In this document: in pieces, positions 57,801-64,000 of the stretch | Numbering within the stretch: position 1 is the stretch's first letter | Layout of the letters: every line of letters begins with the position of its first letter | Assembly: GCF_000002865.3 (NCBI RefSeq) | Contig: NW_001865077.1 | Span: forward strand, 17,820 to 81,819 | Direction of reading: 5' to 3' | Source of the DNA: Monosiga brevicollis MX1 | Taxonomy: Eukaryota; Opisthokonta; Choanoflagellata; Craspedida; Salpingoecidae | DNA length: 64,000 nucleotides | Program-made: the position numbers and the translations under genes | Notes under the pieces: generated by a model | Seen by the model: the letters and a program-made list of their open reading frames with translations, nothing else | Database searches by the model: none | Told to the model about the DNA's origin: nothing

Positions 57801-59056
57801 AGGTCGCTATGGGCTGTGACTTGGAGGTGGTTGCCTTGGGTGGAGAGGTGTAGGTCAAGGAGGAGGTCGCCCTCGGCGCAGCGAATGGTGGCCCAGGTTT
57901 GACTGTGCACGCCGACGACCTGGAGAAGGGCGGCATCGGTTGTGACGGCGGTGGCCACGGTGGCGCGCGCCCCAAAGGCCTCGGGGACGAGGGTGGGGTT
58001 GGAGCAAGCCGGAGTGGCATGCGCCACCTCGTAGAGGAGGGCGTCCGGGATGCTGGGACAGGAGTTGGGGTCGGCACATTCCAAGGAGGAGCGGCAGAGG
58101 CGGTCCAAGCCGCTGCTGCTTTGGCCGTAACATTCCGTGGACATGGGTGCATGCAAGGCGTGTAGAAAGACGGGGCGCAAATGCCAAGCGGTGGTGGTGG
58201 AAGCGTCGAGACCGTGGAGGCGCGTGGGGGTGAGCATGGCGCGGGCCAGCTGCGTTTCCAAGGGCGTGGGATTGACGGGTTGGGTGGCCATGGGCGTGGT
58301 GTAAAACTGGGTCCCGTCGCGCAGGTCCATGTCGAGGAGGAGGGCGCTTGGGCCGCGGGCCCAGAGGTGGCCTTGCAGGAAGGGAGGGCTGTCGGTGAGG
58401 GCATTCCAGTCGCCGGCGGCATGGGCGTTGAGTTTGACAATAGCAGTCGCGCCCGTGTAGGGAGCCGTGGCGAGTGCGAACGACAGCTCCATCTGGGCCT
58501 GCAGCAATTGGCAGGTTTTTTGGGTGTTGCCAGTGCAGGCGCTAATAACCAAGGAGCGTTGGACCTGCAACGGGCACAACGAGGTGCAGGCAAAAAAGGG
58601 GGTGAGGAGAATATGCGCGCGTGTGTGTGTGTGTGTGTGTGTGCGCGCGGGCGGGCGCGTTGAAGTGTTGGAAGGCCTGCGATCCAGGCTTGAGGGGCTG
58701 GGTCTTGAAGGAGAGCTTTGACGCACCTGGGCCGTGTAAGTGGAGGCATTAAAGGCCAGGGAAAGGATGGCGGTGCTGTTGGCGACGCACGGCAAGGCGT
58801 TACAAGCGGCCGGCAGCCATGACCAAGAGATGGCGTCGCCCGTGAGACTGTCGAGAGATTGTGCATTCAAGGCATCTTCCCAACTCTTCAGGGCCAGGTT
58901 CAAGGCGGCGGCGTCGTCATCGCCATTGGTCGGGGTTGAACAGCTGGCCAGCAATAACAGGCCAACCGTCACCCACCAAACTGGCGTTGACCACCGTCTA
59001 CCCCCGCCACGACCCGACCGCCGACCGGCAGCCGTCGCGGCGGCAACACCGACCAT
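42854..59056 (-). CDS. Giant membrane protein: about 4,900-residue ectodomain and about nine C-terminal membrane segments
   Basis: The ATG at 59056 has a perfect Kozak context (GGCCATGG); the frame upstream opens only at a TTG. One intron (58726-58565, 162 nt) leaves 5,346 residues, almost all in one 15.7-kb exon. A signal sequence (VTVGLLLLASCSTP) leads into a region rich in N-glycosylation sites. Residues up to about 2,900 are mixed alpha/beta, with dibasic sites near 2081 (RRLRRSAVPQARTRR) and 2373 (NLRRRRSFR). Beyond that the sequence is Thr/Val/Asn-rich, beta-helix-like, with RTX-like GGGGADRVFVLD near 3463 and a Cys motif repeated near 3853, 4227 and 4564. About nine hydrophobic segments lie at about 4951-5286 (e.g. 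ALTFLLIAGLVIW, VALVVLLLFVMPAAAV), then a 60-residue acidic tail ending LEDSN. I do not recognise the family. A huge ectodomain plus multi-pass anchor suggests an adhesion or sensory receptor; this is inference. Confidence 0.88.
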   Translation of the reverse strand: MVGVAAATAAGRRSGRGGGRRWSTPVWWVTVGLLLLASCSTPTNGDDDAAALNLALKSWEDALNAQSLDSLTGDAISWSWLPAACNALPCVANSTAILSLAFNASTYTAQVRQSSPSRPSPSSLDRRPSNTSTRPPARTHTHTHTRAHILLTPFFACTSLCPLQVQRSLVISACTGNTQKTCQLLQAQMELSFALATAPYTGATAIVKLNAHAAGDWNALTDSPPFLQGHLWARGPSALLLDMDLRDGTQFYTTPMATQPVNPTPLETQLARAMLTPTRLHGLDASTTTAWHLRPVFLHALHAPMSTECYGQSSSGLDRLCRSSLECADPNSCPSIPDALLYEVAHATPACSNPTLVPEAFGARATVATAVTTDAALLQVVGVHSQTWATIRCAEGDLLLDLHLSTQGNHLQVTAHSDLVTGNDQALWAFVNRIPANVSGHLRGLLFPTPAASSDQALFALPYSLNEAAEGGALIPVTAATTLDTAPAAAVFNSLLTRALDTGNTYANAMLAAHLGPTVIQPLLTQYAGLRKHPHTPGAIAYVAQRLGLQMYIDHTGQRLVAQIGLHLTATGARLDASVDFSRVQAAVADNFRGYIDYFSFPEAWEEYYYENKLDGATTAQNDLLVAFIGRLDNFAANPNAWALDAPLQWHMQTVSQQDFDRNERYYPVFLTVAVKAVTGNVDENAVHVRYTPNNCDNCPRDWPMWWSEEMFCVYWNDYWWWWWDFEWTNEFLLEHYRDNLEYLQQYVFEYFAVSQAANVFDIVVDQANVQGALAALLADIGNVRSTLMSDVAHRFDATLGAWTSDLDNVLVYGRSSYNDGFLLTINSVSLHWMSMSGDRIGTRDVVGTARLQLPTLLVTNSTMRLDFRGFDFDSHLTGNTLATHLALPVAKDMMHGISRNSSYQARLDIHSYSDQDIISIVDAEVNVRVALTTDTNTTLTGAIDNRASSNDASSLCKNDPTGPLSTATCYTRANSATSMVWSSDTDEPHSASQAFLHDLLSQSLVRLVPDALQHVEAPAPGLVNTLTNLSSYAADFGNVSLWALQPLSMSNLEVATTELVCPAGSYAKTLGLSVSVNGRPLTNCTMPMTYGSLEAASEALNNGLADCDLDWLLDVVLTKVQRNQAKQLCGQFTLRTLGTGGAYAVTVSTYTQNSPVFDGQTSFQRVATAGSLTDAAYLYQMLYQPDLTRYYKPRTESLDLSQFAPDDLAPAALRSLLPARLPAWRSHFEACTVGTVPSNINATVAAGNTRVRPATTAAVVSLHQCVNVSYGIVYQTPDLAGAETHDNVSWYRLETNFTNATQLQEPVSSDGNEFVIVVAAERRVCSKLAGEFCEPGALTITPLSANVHVVLPLNTGATVQSALLAAIPPALPAPFASMINVSVAPANPRFADSVAQVVLDFDGVQEGENAWVIPTVMGVQPVTATASLAYFHPHLYKPFFSAAILHQADVRVDGVLAAAFDGPGDIGIIPSSYSGCQAHTNFNFAFGLVPTVATTTQCLASLRQMATYPEYFEIEAAASGTVTAANVTINVVEQGEQVEPELMFSVNAAGSASDSTSLQALLVDLGTLNATFQGPTRALFERLSLENATELCEELDLLADLDASIRAIPALQHPLAMVDESLLKLYNLVFEDKIARLQQQCSQGQVQDLRQLCDQFASVFGINVCQAIVLRPEEDLVTVDLAFAINNATLPAGLVFETNELFHLTPQPAEGNLTGNQTLPLGEGETDHLTLVYSGTFHSQLVFNFTDATLDTLQLRNTTMKLAVNYDIKGDQLLYFGMLPIQFERTSAQLSADLHVHAAVGAVYELEALNASSHFTAEPSMELAPDCFVDIRTDSEYLLSNGARGIELEQILCGDGGFPWRLTDMLHRHDIVSFFADPARLVAQMQRLSEVGPRVLYQAGGAFSDGVELPLVQNDYDAHITKTLAEITGPQTQQALTENANRIVQVIQSLNQTILNDVYKLRQIILQEITDALCKTFTPYLLSGCPPPPVAMPDSYSFQLCADVCTWDFVFGKASTVQHTHVHNNLGGLRFLHLQSTDTITSDVSLSMPVRLGLTQHFGLTFQFLSDPAVIFSADLGINDFMTGRLAFLGADLHVDAGLSVMFGVGATSGTPPSDVAAARQQARGGAEAEAAVADRRLRRSAVPQARTRRNTVEVVDDLLHLLEGTLSSCTGLQFSDGCRTNLTAVLEQDEQRVEDILHQIDVAEKSFASINMPDLTDDLPADLEALRTGVVTPIFAGYQALRTAFGDVQAVVDSVKQLECEISLPKEGSVKPSYQAAGMLKIIRGGLAKTGQDAAHAVQGDGTRLAVMLLSNPNITSDELHQALTAMGGELINLIVTDLVTTLLEMLDPEAALPFFAWTLLRDTHLASEVPLMVEDLVKAFEDDDWFSGGKGLMELLMILSPNLARKCQSIEHDLEDINRDTNLRRRRSFRTSAIAESSSSSSNMPDEFMLKSKQYFQADARLGFVQQKALSTNLPYLEGEFSLTSNVTIGHPLAPPVMHTSLALHLGAYFTYLQQVLWDKLEKYLKPAREVYDILNTHLELLRYLVGRAWTIAELLSKLKASTHSAMVKAMITFMDRFDSIEKDLMKVENLVYSLSQYPAVLDLGNFSLNYALSLLNRTVPSSPIPQFKNDTTPDGIKNMVTQQLSEFLARGINPSPGASFCITFPFLHHLETIAEDLLLGNEVPYDLVSLQLPSFSLGSSVPFGPYIVWSVPLVMVEAALDIGLTVQPIHLSLPFSALTTAVASRDPAQLLERFGMRVKDDAGRQLYPLSFYVGFGVQVDVSVLIFKGSVGLGLRGTISFGLKDVEGTGILEVADLVALVKAGGNLLSLVTGVAELDAFLTAGIEACIPIPFHEMCWTVLKWNHYWVLYRKPFWTSQPMPVISSAGAINPAAALFTSDSVLTVQVTTVGSGLTNVQLRDTVSPGSEPTDPVRSRTLKAGTLSFAGNSYNGKAFNILVAGLTSTLRLPAGNLFHVLIDLEAYPTAPQLAFTAAGVAATGTFSLLTQSNCGTMLVQNVHVASTFAVSRLWCPVTIESISSNNVTLRGQAGSDFVAAHPLTVSDLQSLDINVEDTAFEMTADALTSSAGLNVVLSTADFISALRLLGSNLHDTTFIITSVRPETSTQVVGQTQNDNFVVPAFDTLAAPVLLNGGPGEDGCTLTLTAVDGSSTNISTETVAHEVNNSARYAFTRNIEVRLFNVHLTAGAHYRTFLNSVRAGQMTLLNLVASTQSTSEHRVAASALGAQLKYVVTGSGSHDFLVGADGSLVDHAGTIMLTGDATPDQTVTLRVQAQSDPRTLQYELRRNMLTVVDTASPAEDIFRLSFAHVDLLVLELNGQLTIDDELDVSQYGTEVHIIMANHTDNVPEEFIPTRRVWRNDVTVLGTNAPILIQGMVHGVTLGPNPCVTSLEPGCDCSAGGRWCLTHPLSALRAPVIVEADGSTGWTSLVLQSGSAGAAPDQFTLVQENRVYQALPNGTAWQVRAPALSTRFCAGLWNPALCAGAAPLRLGANTAVRLLGGGGADRVFVLDTPMPISLDLRSGEDSLHMQNVTNVTATLGEGYDEVTCTFPCSGAVDLGADMNHVRLAPAGNGVIQSADTADPSAIRFFEANAEATSSSLVVSSVVPGDDIEVVPHIEPCAACAQQLASAPLPAGLPDPVPSFSPTVTMADILVAPTSSDGHTHVYVVDGCNNMPFRAVVPRAAGIHRVELPAALDLTCAISFNGLTYQNQTNALILSTSSNPSTVGASGISDLHLIADEDAWHVRSASQRSFLRVRVAHVAQVRLEGPVPAQALLEMGEVEPMTNTMVNLTDAASVSASRRTMRAVAATPPRRHIHVRGTTGPTLVTGAAFDTVVVGTPSHPANPLDPLSHLYSVLVLHGSAPVIVAVPGAVEDYAPDQKLQVAGACVGVPDGAGGVRPASDLLQRYPTSTWLCDQLEAIGLSELCNTTCPLSVVQPAELLIQTGGGRDELHAVGCRADLSLSVVQGGGKDIATISNCTGPMTVDQGPASDDVALRAPLSSVTVNQGNLVDNQSHVGNNFYATFGSPVVMDSANTIKAGDTVILYAEPFNDNDLVELHYDPSLPAVADNATCEHEVVHSGGGFSLDCVSNTVYCLGPIDEDSSLALNCEGSSNVTIQLTLTSADLDKTSTIQVHGGANTTLDVSTASDLSVWTRAYTDYGQINLGSTFKFLVSQLTNLRVSAQKLDMTGTALASNVALIGESQLQVGDIEALDANALLHNCIDCNLSAAFWNASGPTVVLSGSATALSTGNPLGPLSLNERCLASNTTHTPAMPWLLASQAQELGFTAISGCPVTVNGTRRVGLAVTDLTGVNVGKATAYVAVQGLGTAVLSEPAFTQTRTIQADRLVVANVLTLEVVSSATAGARPNVTLAGNYSTVVLACDAPAPSGVALHVAVQAMGGTQTPTKATWAAPFCGGSLTALEALNFRVAGAGNASEALALMEITHTPRSTPTTLVTTDAHWPVSWSVGGFEALEATATFGTQLNVSTTSDSGTSVFASAWTRVTSSAAHNYVTATAAATVNFVASGGDTAPDLVLAVPGLVTSSPAVIGGRVLLVGCQTCEWSPAVNNSWVAAVPWNTSQANGTVQLSDASAVTLTGACVGSASRTDELKLSAWLRAQLSTLGVTEAAAAAPACPAYVTGMALMRTTTTKTLSGTRVTRVAAQIDATHASAVHLNASGNVTQQGAELQVTTALPPLSATRVLMGAAAHVTLSIASETMREAALQLNCLQSADGFTGTISATLAPSTSGAANTEATWKATHGCSGTLGVGADGVYALGFGLGHSNLVLDADWLNASGVVSVNHRGAVAVALPELQAEVATAGVLKAQALSTPTATRAPSWSMNLTSDFAGVVLPAAAAADVMAKPQVQFLSGFSFVTDGSTRLASQVRFWPADQTLIAGAGRSDSDCLEVADCSVATWAEIEIDGRGACHPEQTQAQCRDHASATLAFAVGQHVACHSNATHLELGSDASQGQFSVPNEGKVRRLASACFALTFLLIAGLVIWRPAAWPVALGMYGVLIAIGSALGEGLDARHVFVVELRHVLRDYGAAEETSCGGSTPPVAVAGLVFLVTLTIVGAGVVLYRWWSARKQQSVVDHSEEANSLLGGAGATGSLRVVAASGTQGWLAFWTSSRLWSVALVVLLLFVMPAAAVHFMAAVCVVPCFALLCGAVSAQDQGWRVARQDPATPVMVRYVHLGAYATLMFLVGVAAVTTLPDGAQPSSRGRWAVAWLLWLTVLVLACLDALRGLSAQAGAFPRTRADVSVPVLASAASVLVLGLCLLGVLTSSKTTAGGLCALVLLQAMSLVALSVLAWRAVPASGGAYAPISESAGSTEEVYDPVDFQSSTGASPPQPAPVVATRHSAALDTDAEANVSHLEDSN
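58619..58641 (+). repeat. (GT)n microsatellite in the only intron of the giant gene
   Basis: The run reads CA on the gene's sense strand and lies between the GTGCGT donor (58726) and the TTGCAG acceptor (58565). Confidence 0.9.
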
Positions 59057-59363
59057 GGCCGGGCACTTGTGGTGCCTCAAAACCTTTTCGCCCGCCGGGG
59101 AGGGTGAAGGATCACTGCCACTGTTCCTCGGTCAGAGCTCTGACTTCGCTCGAATGACCCGCGTGGCGATACTTCGAAGAAAGACGCGCCTGCCAAAAAA
59201 AAAAAAAAAACCTCGGTCGGACTGTCTTCCTGTGAGCAAGTTGCACACCCAAATGCACGCACACGCATTCACGGGCTCCGTATCCTTGTAGTCCACGGGA
59301 GCACTTGTGCGCGCGTTCCTTGAACGACTAGAGGCGCTGCCGTTTGAGAGAGAAAAAAAAACT

Positions 59364-59419
59364 CGAGAGAGAGAGAGTTTTGGAGAGAGAGTGTGTGTTA
59401 CACAACACAAGAGAGAGAA

Positions 59420-59460
<41 letters not shown>
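59364..59460 (+). repeat. (GA)n tracts upstream of the giant gene
   Basis: GA runs at 59364-59378 and 59424-59458; they read CT on the sense strand of the giant gene, 300-400 bp before its ATG. Confidence 0.9.
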
Positions 59461-59461
<1 letters not shown>

Positions 59462-61329
59462 TAGTGGCAGAGAGGAAGGGATGGGTGAAGAATTTTCAAG
59501 AGGGAGGGAAATGACCACGACTACTTTGAAGAGAATGGGCGAATAGATGGAAACTCTAAAAGGGAGATGGCAACGCAAATTCAGAGACTATTAAAGGTCC
59601 CGAGGTAATGATAGAGGTGGACAAGAATTGCTGCGTTGGAAACAGAGCTTGACGATTCCACAGGAAAAGGTACAAGAGGTACAGAGTGGGAGCCGTCTGG
59701 TAAGAGAGAGAGTCCGGCCGCAAAGGAAAGCGCAGAGGTATGCATTGACTGATTCAATTCTTTCGCCCAATTGGCTTGCAAATGCAGTGGTGAGCAGAGC
59801 GTCAGGGTAGGCAGCGAGGTTCTGAGAGAGACACTCTGTGTGTGAAAGTGATGGGAAAAAATTGGAGTGGGGTGAGTCTGGACGCGTTCACACGTGTGAC
59901 GGTTTTACGTTGCTTACACCTTGAGCAACATCCTTGGTGTGTGACAGCGTGGCCGGGTGGTAGGTATCGTAGATTTGACACAATGTGGCAAGAGATGGTG
60001 CCGTGCAAGGGGTTGAGTTCAGAGAGTTGTCACTGAACGAGAATCAAGACACGCTGATATTCAACGGCAGACAAGAGACGCTGTCAATGATTCTGAACCT
60101 TTCAGAGGTTTCATTGGGGCAACATTTGAAGAAAACAAAAGTCTGACAAAGGGCTTGACATGCGCAGTATGACTCTACTTTGTTAACGGTTAATGCAGAA
60201 AAGTCTCTGGTTCGTGCATTTTTGTTAATGAGTCGTATTATGTATTGTGGTGAAAGTATTTACGTTATGGAAGCATGTCTCAATACCAGTAACCGCAGGA
60301 CTTTATCTATTTCATGAAGTTTTCTTCATGTTAACAATGGTACTTCGTGTAGTAATAAACACGTTTTGTGTAAGTTGACATTGGCAAAAAAGTGTTGTTA
60401 CGAGCATATCGGGACACGGGACATGTGGACTGCAGCGGAGACGGACGGAGAGGGCGTTGTGTTGTACCAAATGAGAGTGAGGGCCAGCCCAACAAGGCCA
60501 GCGACCTCTCGTGCCTGCTTCATTCTCTCCGGAGGAATGGTTAAGAAGCTGGTACAGTGTGCAACCCTTTTTACTGATGCGCTTGAGCCAAACTTGTGCA
60601 CTCGTCCACCTCTCGCTAGGGCACGCTGCATCAGCAGGGACTGCGGCAGTGATCCCGGTGGCCAGGAGGCCCGTCACGCTCGTGCATAGCTGATGCCATG
60701 TTCAAGGGCGGCGACAGCGCCGCAACAAGAAAAAGAAGGAAAGAGGGCGCCCGCTTGCATTCGCAGCGCCCAAGTTCCGATACGAAGCTCGCACTAACCG
60801 GAGAGCATCGTCGAATGCAAAGCGACACAAAAAAAAAAAAAAAAAACATATGACGTGCGAGCGCGCATGGCCGCAGCCTTGTATCCTGCCGTAGATTGTG
60901 ATGCGCTACCATGCACTGCTGGGCGCTGCGATCTGCGGGCCATTCCATGAATTTGAGACGAATAAAAACTTAAAACCCATGGTCTGGGCAGAGGGAGAGG
61001 GAAGGAAGGATGCGGGTGATGAATGTTGACAAAGGGCAGGAAAGCACTTTGATGCACGCGTGTCGGAAAGTCTATCCGCTAGCATGTATTAGTCGAGAGG
61101 AAGGCCGCGGCCCTTGACACGGAGACGGCAAAACAAGCAGACGACGAGATGGCCGACAGACGCACACAAACGCACAGAAAGACAAGAAGAGTGAGAGGGA
61201 GTGAGTGAGGGAGAGGGCGTAGCGAGAGGGGGGGAGAGGGATAGATAGTGAGAGGGAGAGAGGAGATGTCTGATGCATCGATGGACAGACGGACGGACAG
61301 AGATAGAGACCTCTGTAGAGACACGAAGA

Positions 61330-61501
61330 GTGAGTCAGCGAGACACACAGAGAGACACAGAGAGAGACACACACAGAGAGAGAGACAGAGACACACAGAG
61401 AGACACACAGAGAGACGCAGAGAGAATCGCAGAGAGAATCGCAGAGAGAATCGCAGAGAGAATCGCAGAGAGACACACAGAGAGAGAGACACACACAGAG
61501 A

Positions 61502-61535
<34 letters not shown>

Positions 61536-61682
61536 CACACACACAGAGACACACACAGAGACACACAGAGGGACGCAGAGAGAGACGCAGAGAGAATCGC
61601 AGAGAGAGACACACACACAGAGATACACAGAGAGACACACAGAGAGAGAGACACACACAGAGACACACAGAGAGAGAGACGA
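61330..61682 (+). repeat. Compound GA/CA array (gagacacacaga and gagaatcgca units)
   Basis: Includes four adjacent 12-bp units of gagaatcgcaga near 61419-61465 and recurring 'gagacacacagag' words, giving long repeat-encoded open frames on both strands. Confidence 0.9.
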
Positions 61683-61777
61683 GTCAGTCCGCCGCTTCCC
61701 CTCCTGCTTCCCTTTTCTACCATAATCTTGAATAGTACTACCTAATCTTGAATTTGACCTTTTTGAATGTGTGTCAG

Positions 61778-62146
61778 TCTCTCTCTCTAAATCTCTCTAA
61801 ATCTCTCTCTCTCTCTCTCGAAATCTCTCCCTCTATGTCTCTCTCTCTCTCTAATCTCTCTCTTCTCTCTCACCAATTCATTCTCTCTCCCTCTCTCCCT
61901 CTCTCTCTCTTCTCTGTCTCTTCTCTCTCGCTTCTCTCTCTTTTCTCACTCTTTTCTCTCTCTCTTTTCTCACTCTTTTCTCTCTCTCTTCTCTCTCTCT
62001 TCTCTCTCTCTTCTCTCTCTTCTCTCTCTCTTCTCTCTCTTCTCTCTCTTCAAAACGTTCTCACACACACACACACTCTCACTCTCACTCTCTCACTCGC
62101 TCACTCTCTCGCTCTCTCCCACACACACACACACACACACACACAC
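61778..62146 (+). repeat. CT-rich array (ctctctt units) followed by (CA)n
   Basis: Degenerate CT repeat to about 62052, CT/CA mixtures to 62118, and a pure CA run at 62120-62146, ending 12 bp before the ATG of the ankyrin gene. Confidence 0.9.
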
Positions 62147-62157
62147 GTTGGGGCGTC

Positions 62158-62568
62158 ATGTCGTCGCAAAGTCGAGATGGCAGTGGGGGAGGTCGGGGAC
62201 GTCGTCGGGGGCAGCAGGAGGATGAATGGGAGGAGCATGGCGCTGCTGGGGTAGAGGAGGATGGTGATGGTGGTGGTGGTGGTGGTGGTGGTGGTGGTGG
62301 TGGTGGAAGTCACAAGCGGCCGCCGAGAGAGCCGCGACCTCGGTCTCACATGAGCGGGACGCCGTTACATGCTGCCGCCTCCTCGGGTAACCTTGGCACC
62401 CTCGTAGTACGTGCTGTTGGACCGTATGCCCTGGCACCTCTCCCTCTCCCTCTTCCTCGCGTTGCCCAGCTGATTGGCAGGCCCCATGATCTTTGTATTG
62501 AACCCTCTCCCTCACTCACTCGTGCCCCGCGCGTTTGGCTCGGTCGGGTGGGTCCCGTCCGCGCGCGC

Positions 62569-62606
<38 letters not shown>

Positions 62607-64000
62607 CTCATCGCTGAGCGCATGACCGATGTGGACATTCACGCCTCGGACGATGGCGAGACGCCCCTGCATCGATGCTGCCGCACCGTCAGTCTTCTGA
62701 TCCCACCTTGGTCATCGCAGCAACGCGCGGGGCCCTTGGCCCGCCTCACTCACATCCATATCCCCGTGCCACGCACCCCCCTTCCTTCCCCACCCCCTTC
62801 CTATTAGGGCTCTATCCCCTGCGTCTCGTGTTTGATTGATATGGGCGCCAACATCAACGGGACTTGCTTTGCCGGCCACACCCCGCTGCACGTGGCCTTT
62901 GAGGCTTCACACCACGAACTCGCCCAGTGGATCCTCGATCACGGGGGTCACCCATGCAACCGCACCTGCACCCGCTGCAAACTCAACCTCAAACTCCTCG
63001 AGCGCCGCCGACAGCGCTCCCTCCCCGCCCAGCCCCCACCGACCCAACCCGCGCCCTCCCCGACCAACACGCCCGCCACCACCACGAGCAACAAGCGCAA
63101 GAAGAAAAAGAAAAAAGCCACCAAATCCCGCACCCGCACCCCCGACGACGCAGATGCACACGCAAACGCAAACACAAACACAAACGTTGCCGCTCCTCCA
63201 CCCCCCGTCCATCTCAATGGCACAAACGAGATGTGGGGCACAATCACACCCCCACAGTCACCACCCCTTACCACCACCGCCAGCTCACCCTCGGCCCTAA
63301 GCTCCCAGCCCAGCTCCAGCTGTGACCAGTTCGACCCCGACCCCGACTATGGTCATAACCATGGCCACAACCAAGAAGAAAACCACAACCACGACCATGA
63401 CCACAATCACGACCAACAAGAACCAGATTCGCTGGATTTCAACACCTTCCTGGACCTCGACTCTGAAATCCAAAAGCTCAAGCAGGAACTTGGCGGTCGC
63501 TCCTTCACCGATGCCATGCACCAGGACGCCGCGGCCAAGCGCGAAGAAGCCATGGCTTTGACTCGGCGTCGCCTTCGCAACGATCAGCGCCGAAACGAAC
63601 GCGCACAGGTCAATGAAGCCGCCGCCGCCCAAGCCGCCCAAGCCGCTGATCAGCAGGCCCGCCAGCGCCCCGCCGTTCCCACCGTTTCTCGCGCCGTTCA
63701 GGTCTCGGAATACGACCTTGCTGACCTCCCCCTCGACGCCTATCGTGCCTCCACCGACCTGGGTGAAGAAGTCCCGCCCGAAGAAAACTCCCGCTGGCGC
63801 GTCCGGGCCGGTTCCCGCTTCTACTGGCAGGTCCAAGGCCGCCCAGCCACCAAGCGTTTCTTCTTCCAAGTCAACCTGGCCCAAGGTCCTCAATTCGATG
63901 TCCGCGTCCCTCGCATCCGCAACCCTCACAAGCGCTCCGCTTTTGAACTCAAGTTTATCGATATCAATCGCATCCTCCCTCGTGCCGTACGTCGGCATTG
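62158..64000 (+). CDS. Ankyrin-repeat protein with His-rich segment, 3' end outside the window
   Basis: Exons 62158-62406, 62607-62687 and 62808-63986 join in phase 0; a GTACGT donor at 63987 suggests further exons beyond the window. The N-terminus is Gly/Arg-rich, with a poly-Gly run from a (GGT)n repeat. Ankyrin units follow: SGTPLHAAASSGN, DGETPLHRCCRT, LIDMGANINGTC and GHTPLHVAFEASHHEL. Next come CNRTCTRC (a possible metal knuckle), a Pro-rich linker, a basic [13 protein letters not shown] stretch that could be a nuclear signal, and a His-rich stretch GHNHGHNQEENHNHDHDH. A Glu/Gln/Ala-rich coiled coil and a conserved-looking module (WRVRAGSRFYWQVQGRP, FFFQVNLAQGPQFDVRV) end the visible part. 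I do not recognise that last module. Role unknown; nuclear location is inferred from the basic stretch only. Confidence 0.8.

Larger units (their letters stand above)
59057..62157. other. Divergent intergenic region with long GA and CT arrays
   Basis: 3.1 kb between the giant gene and the right-hand ankyrin gene. Unique sequence at about 59.5-61.1 kb shows short open frames without recognisable domains; I support no gene there. The left part has GA runs (59364-59457) and the right part a GA/CA array followed by a CT array. Confidence 0.6.

Noticed and set aside
59057-59080. Giant protein start at 59080
   Set aside because: The codon there is TTG; the first ATG, with a strong Kozak context, is at 59056.
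60312-60690. Open frames on both strands as a gene
   Set aside because: No domain, no splice pattern, and neither frame looks more coding than its shadow.
61072-61745. Long open frames of about 200 codons on both strands
   Set aside because: They are translations of GA/CA arrays (Ser-Leu-Cys-Val or Arg-Glu-Thr runs) with no unique sequence.

Overview
This window looks like nuclear DNA of a unicellular holozoan, most probably a choanoflagellate of the Monosiga/Salpingoeca kind. The reasons are spliceosomal introns (GT-AG, mostly 50-300 nt) with consistent phases, Kozak-like starts, and a choanoflagellate-style protein mix: a PA14/EGF/cadherin/IPT receptor with an NPxY tail, kinesin-light-chain-type TPRs, a mitochondrial ABCB8-type transporter, a GPAT3/4-type acyltransferase and an AMT/Rh ammonium transporter. 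The species is an inference. There are two assembly gaps (N runs at 11221-11567 and 29082-29648) and many CT/GA/CA microsatellites. I see no prokaryotic operons, CRISPR arrays, rRNA, convincing tRNA or transposons.

Layout, left to right. 1-616 (-): ankyrin gene cut by the window edge. 1831-3122 (-): candidate coiled-coil gene, divergent from 3368-5341 (+), a protein with an acylation-type N-terminus, a TIR-like 'SHAW' domain and six TPRs. 5869-7939 (-): second ankyrin gene, in which six successive exons are each exactly 99 nt and encode one 33-residue repeat. 8264-9769 (-): DnaJ-X protein whose J domain lacks HPD. 11707-14352 (+): secreted coiled-coil protein with three copies of a cysteine domain I cannot name. 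14692-24986 (-): receptor of 3,336 residues. 28665-31691 (+): ammonium transporter, interrupted by a gap. 32350-35992 (+): ABCB8-like transporter. 37194-40598 (-): GPAT3/4-like enzyme. 42854-59056 (-): protein of 5,346 residues with a huge ectodomain and about nine C-terminal membrane segments. 62158-64000 (+): ankyrin and His-rich protein running off the right edge.

The genes do not form one pathway. Two themes recur: very large or repeat-built cell-surface proteins (the receptor, the giant multi-pass protein, the secreted coiled-coil protein) and intracellular scaffold repeats (ankyrin, TPR). The remaining genes are housekeeping (ammonium uptake, mitochondrial ABC export, glycerolipid synthesis).

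The strongest candidates for something undescribed are the giant 42854-59056 protein, the three-copy cysteine domain at 12828-14352, and the SHAW-TPR protein. Exon structures were worked out by eye from splice signals and phase. For the genes at 3368, 5869, 11707, 14692, 42854 and 62158 all phases close exactly, which gives good confidence in the models.
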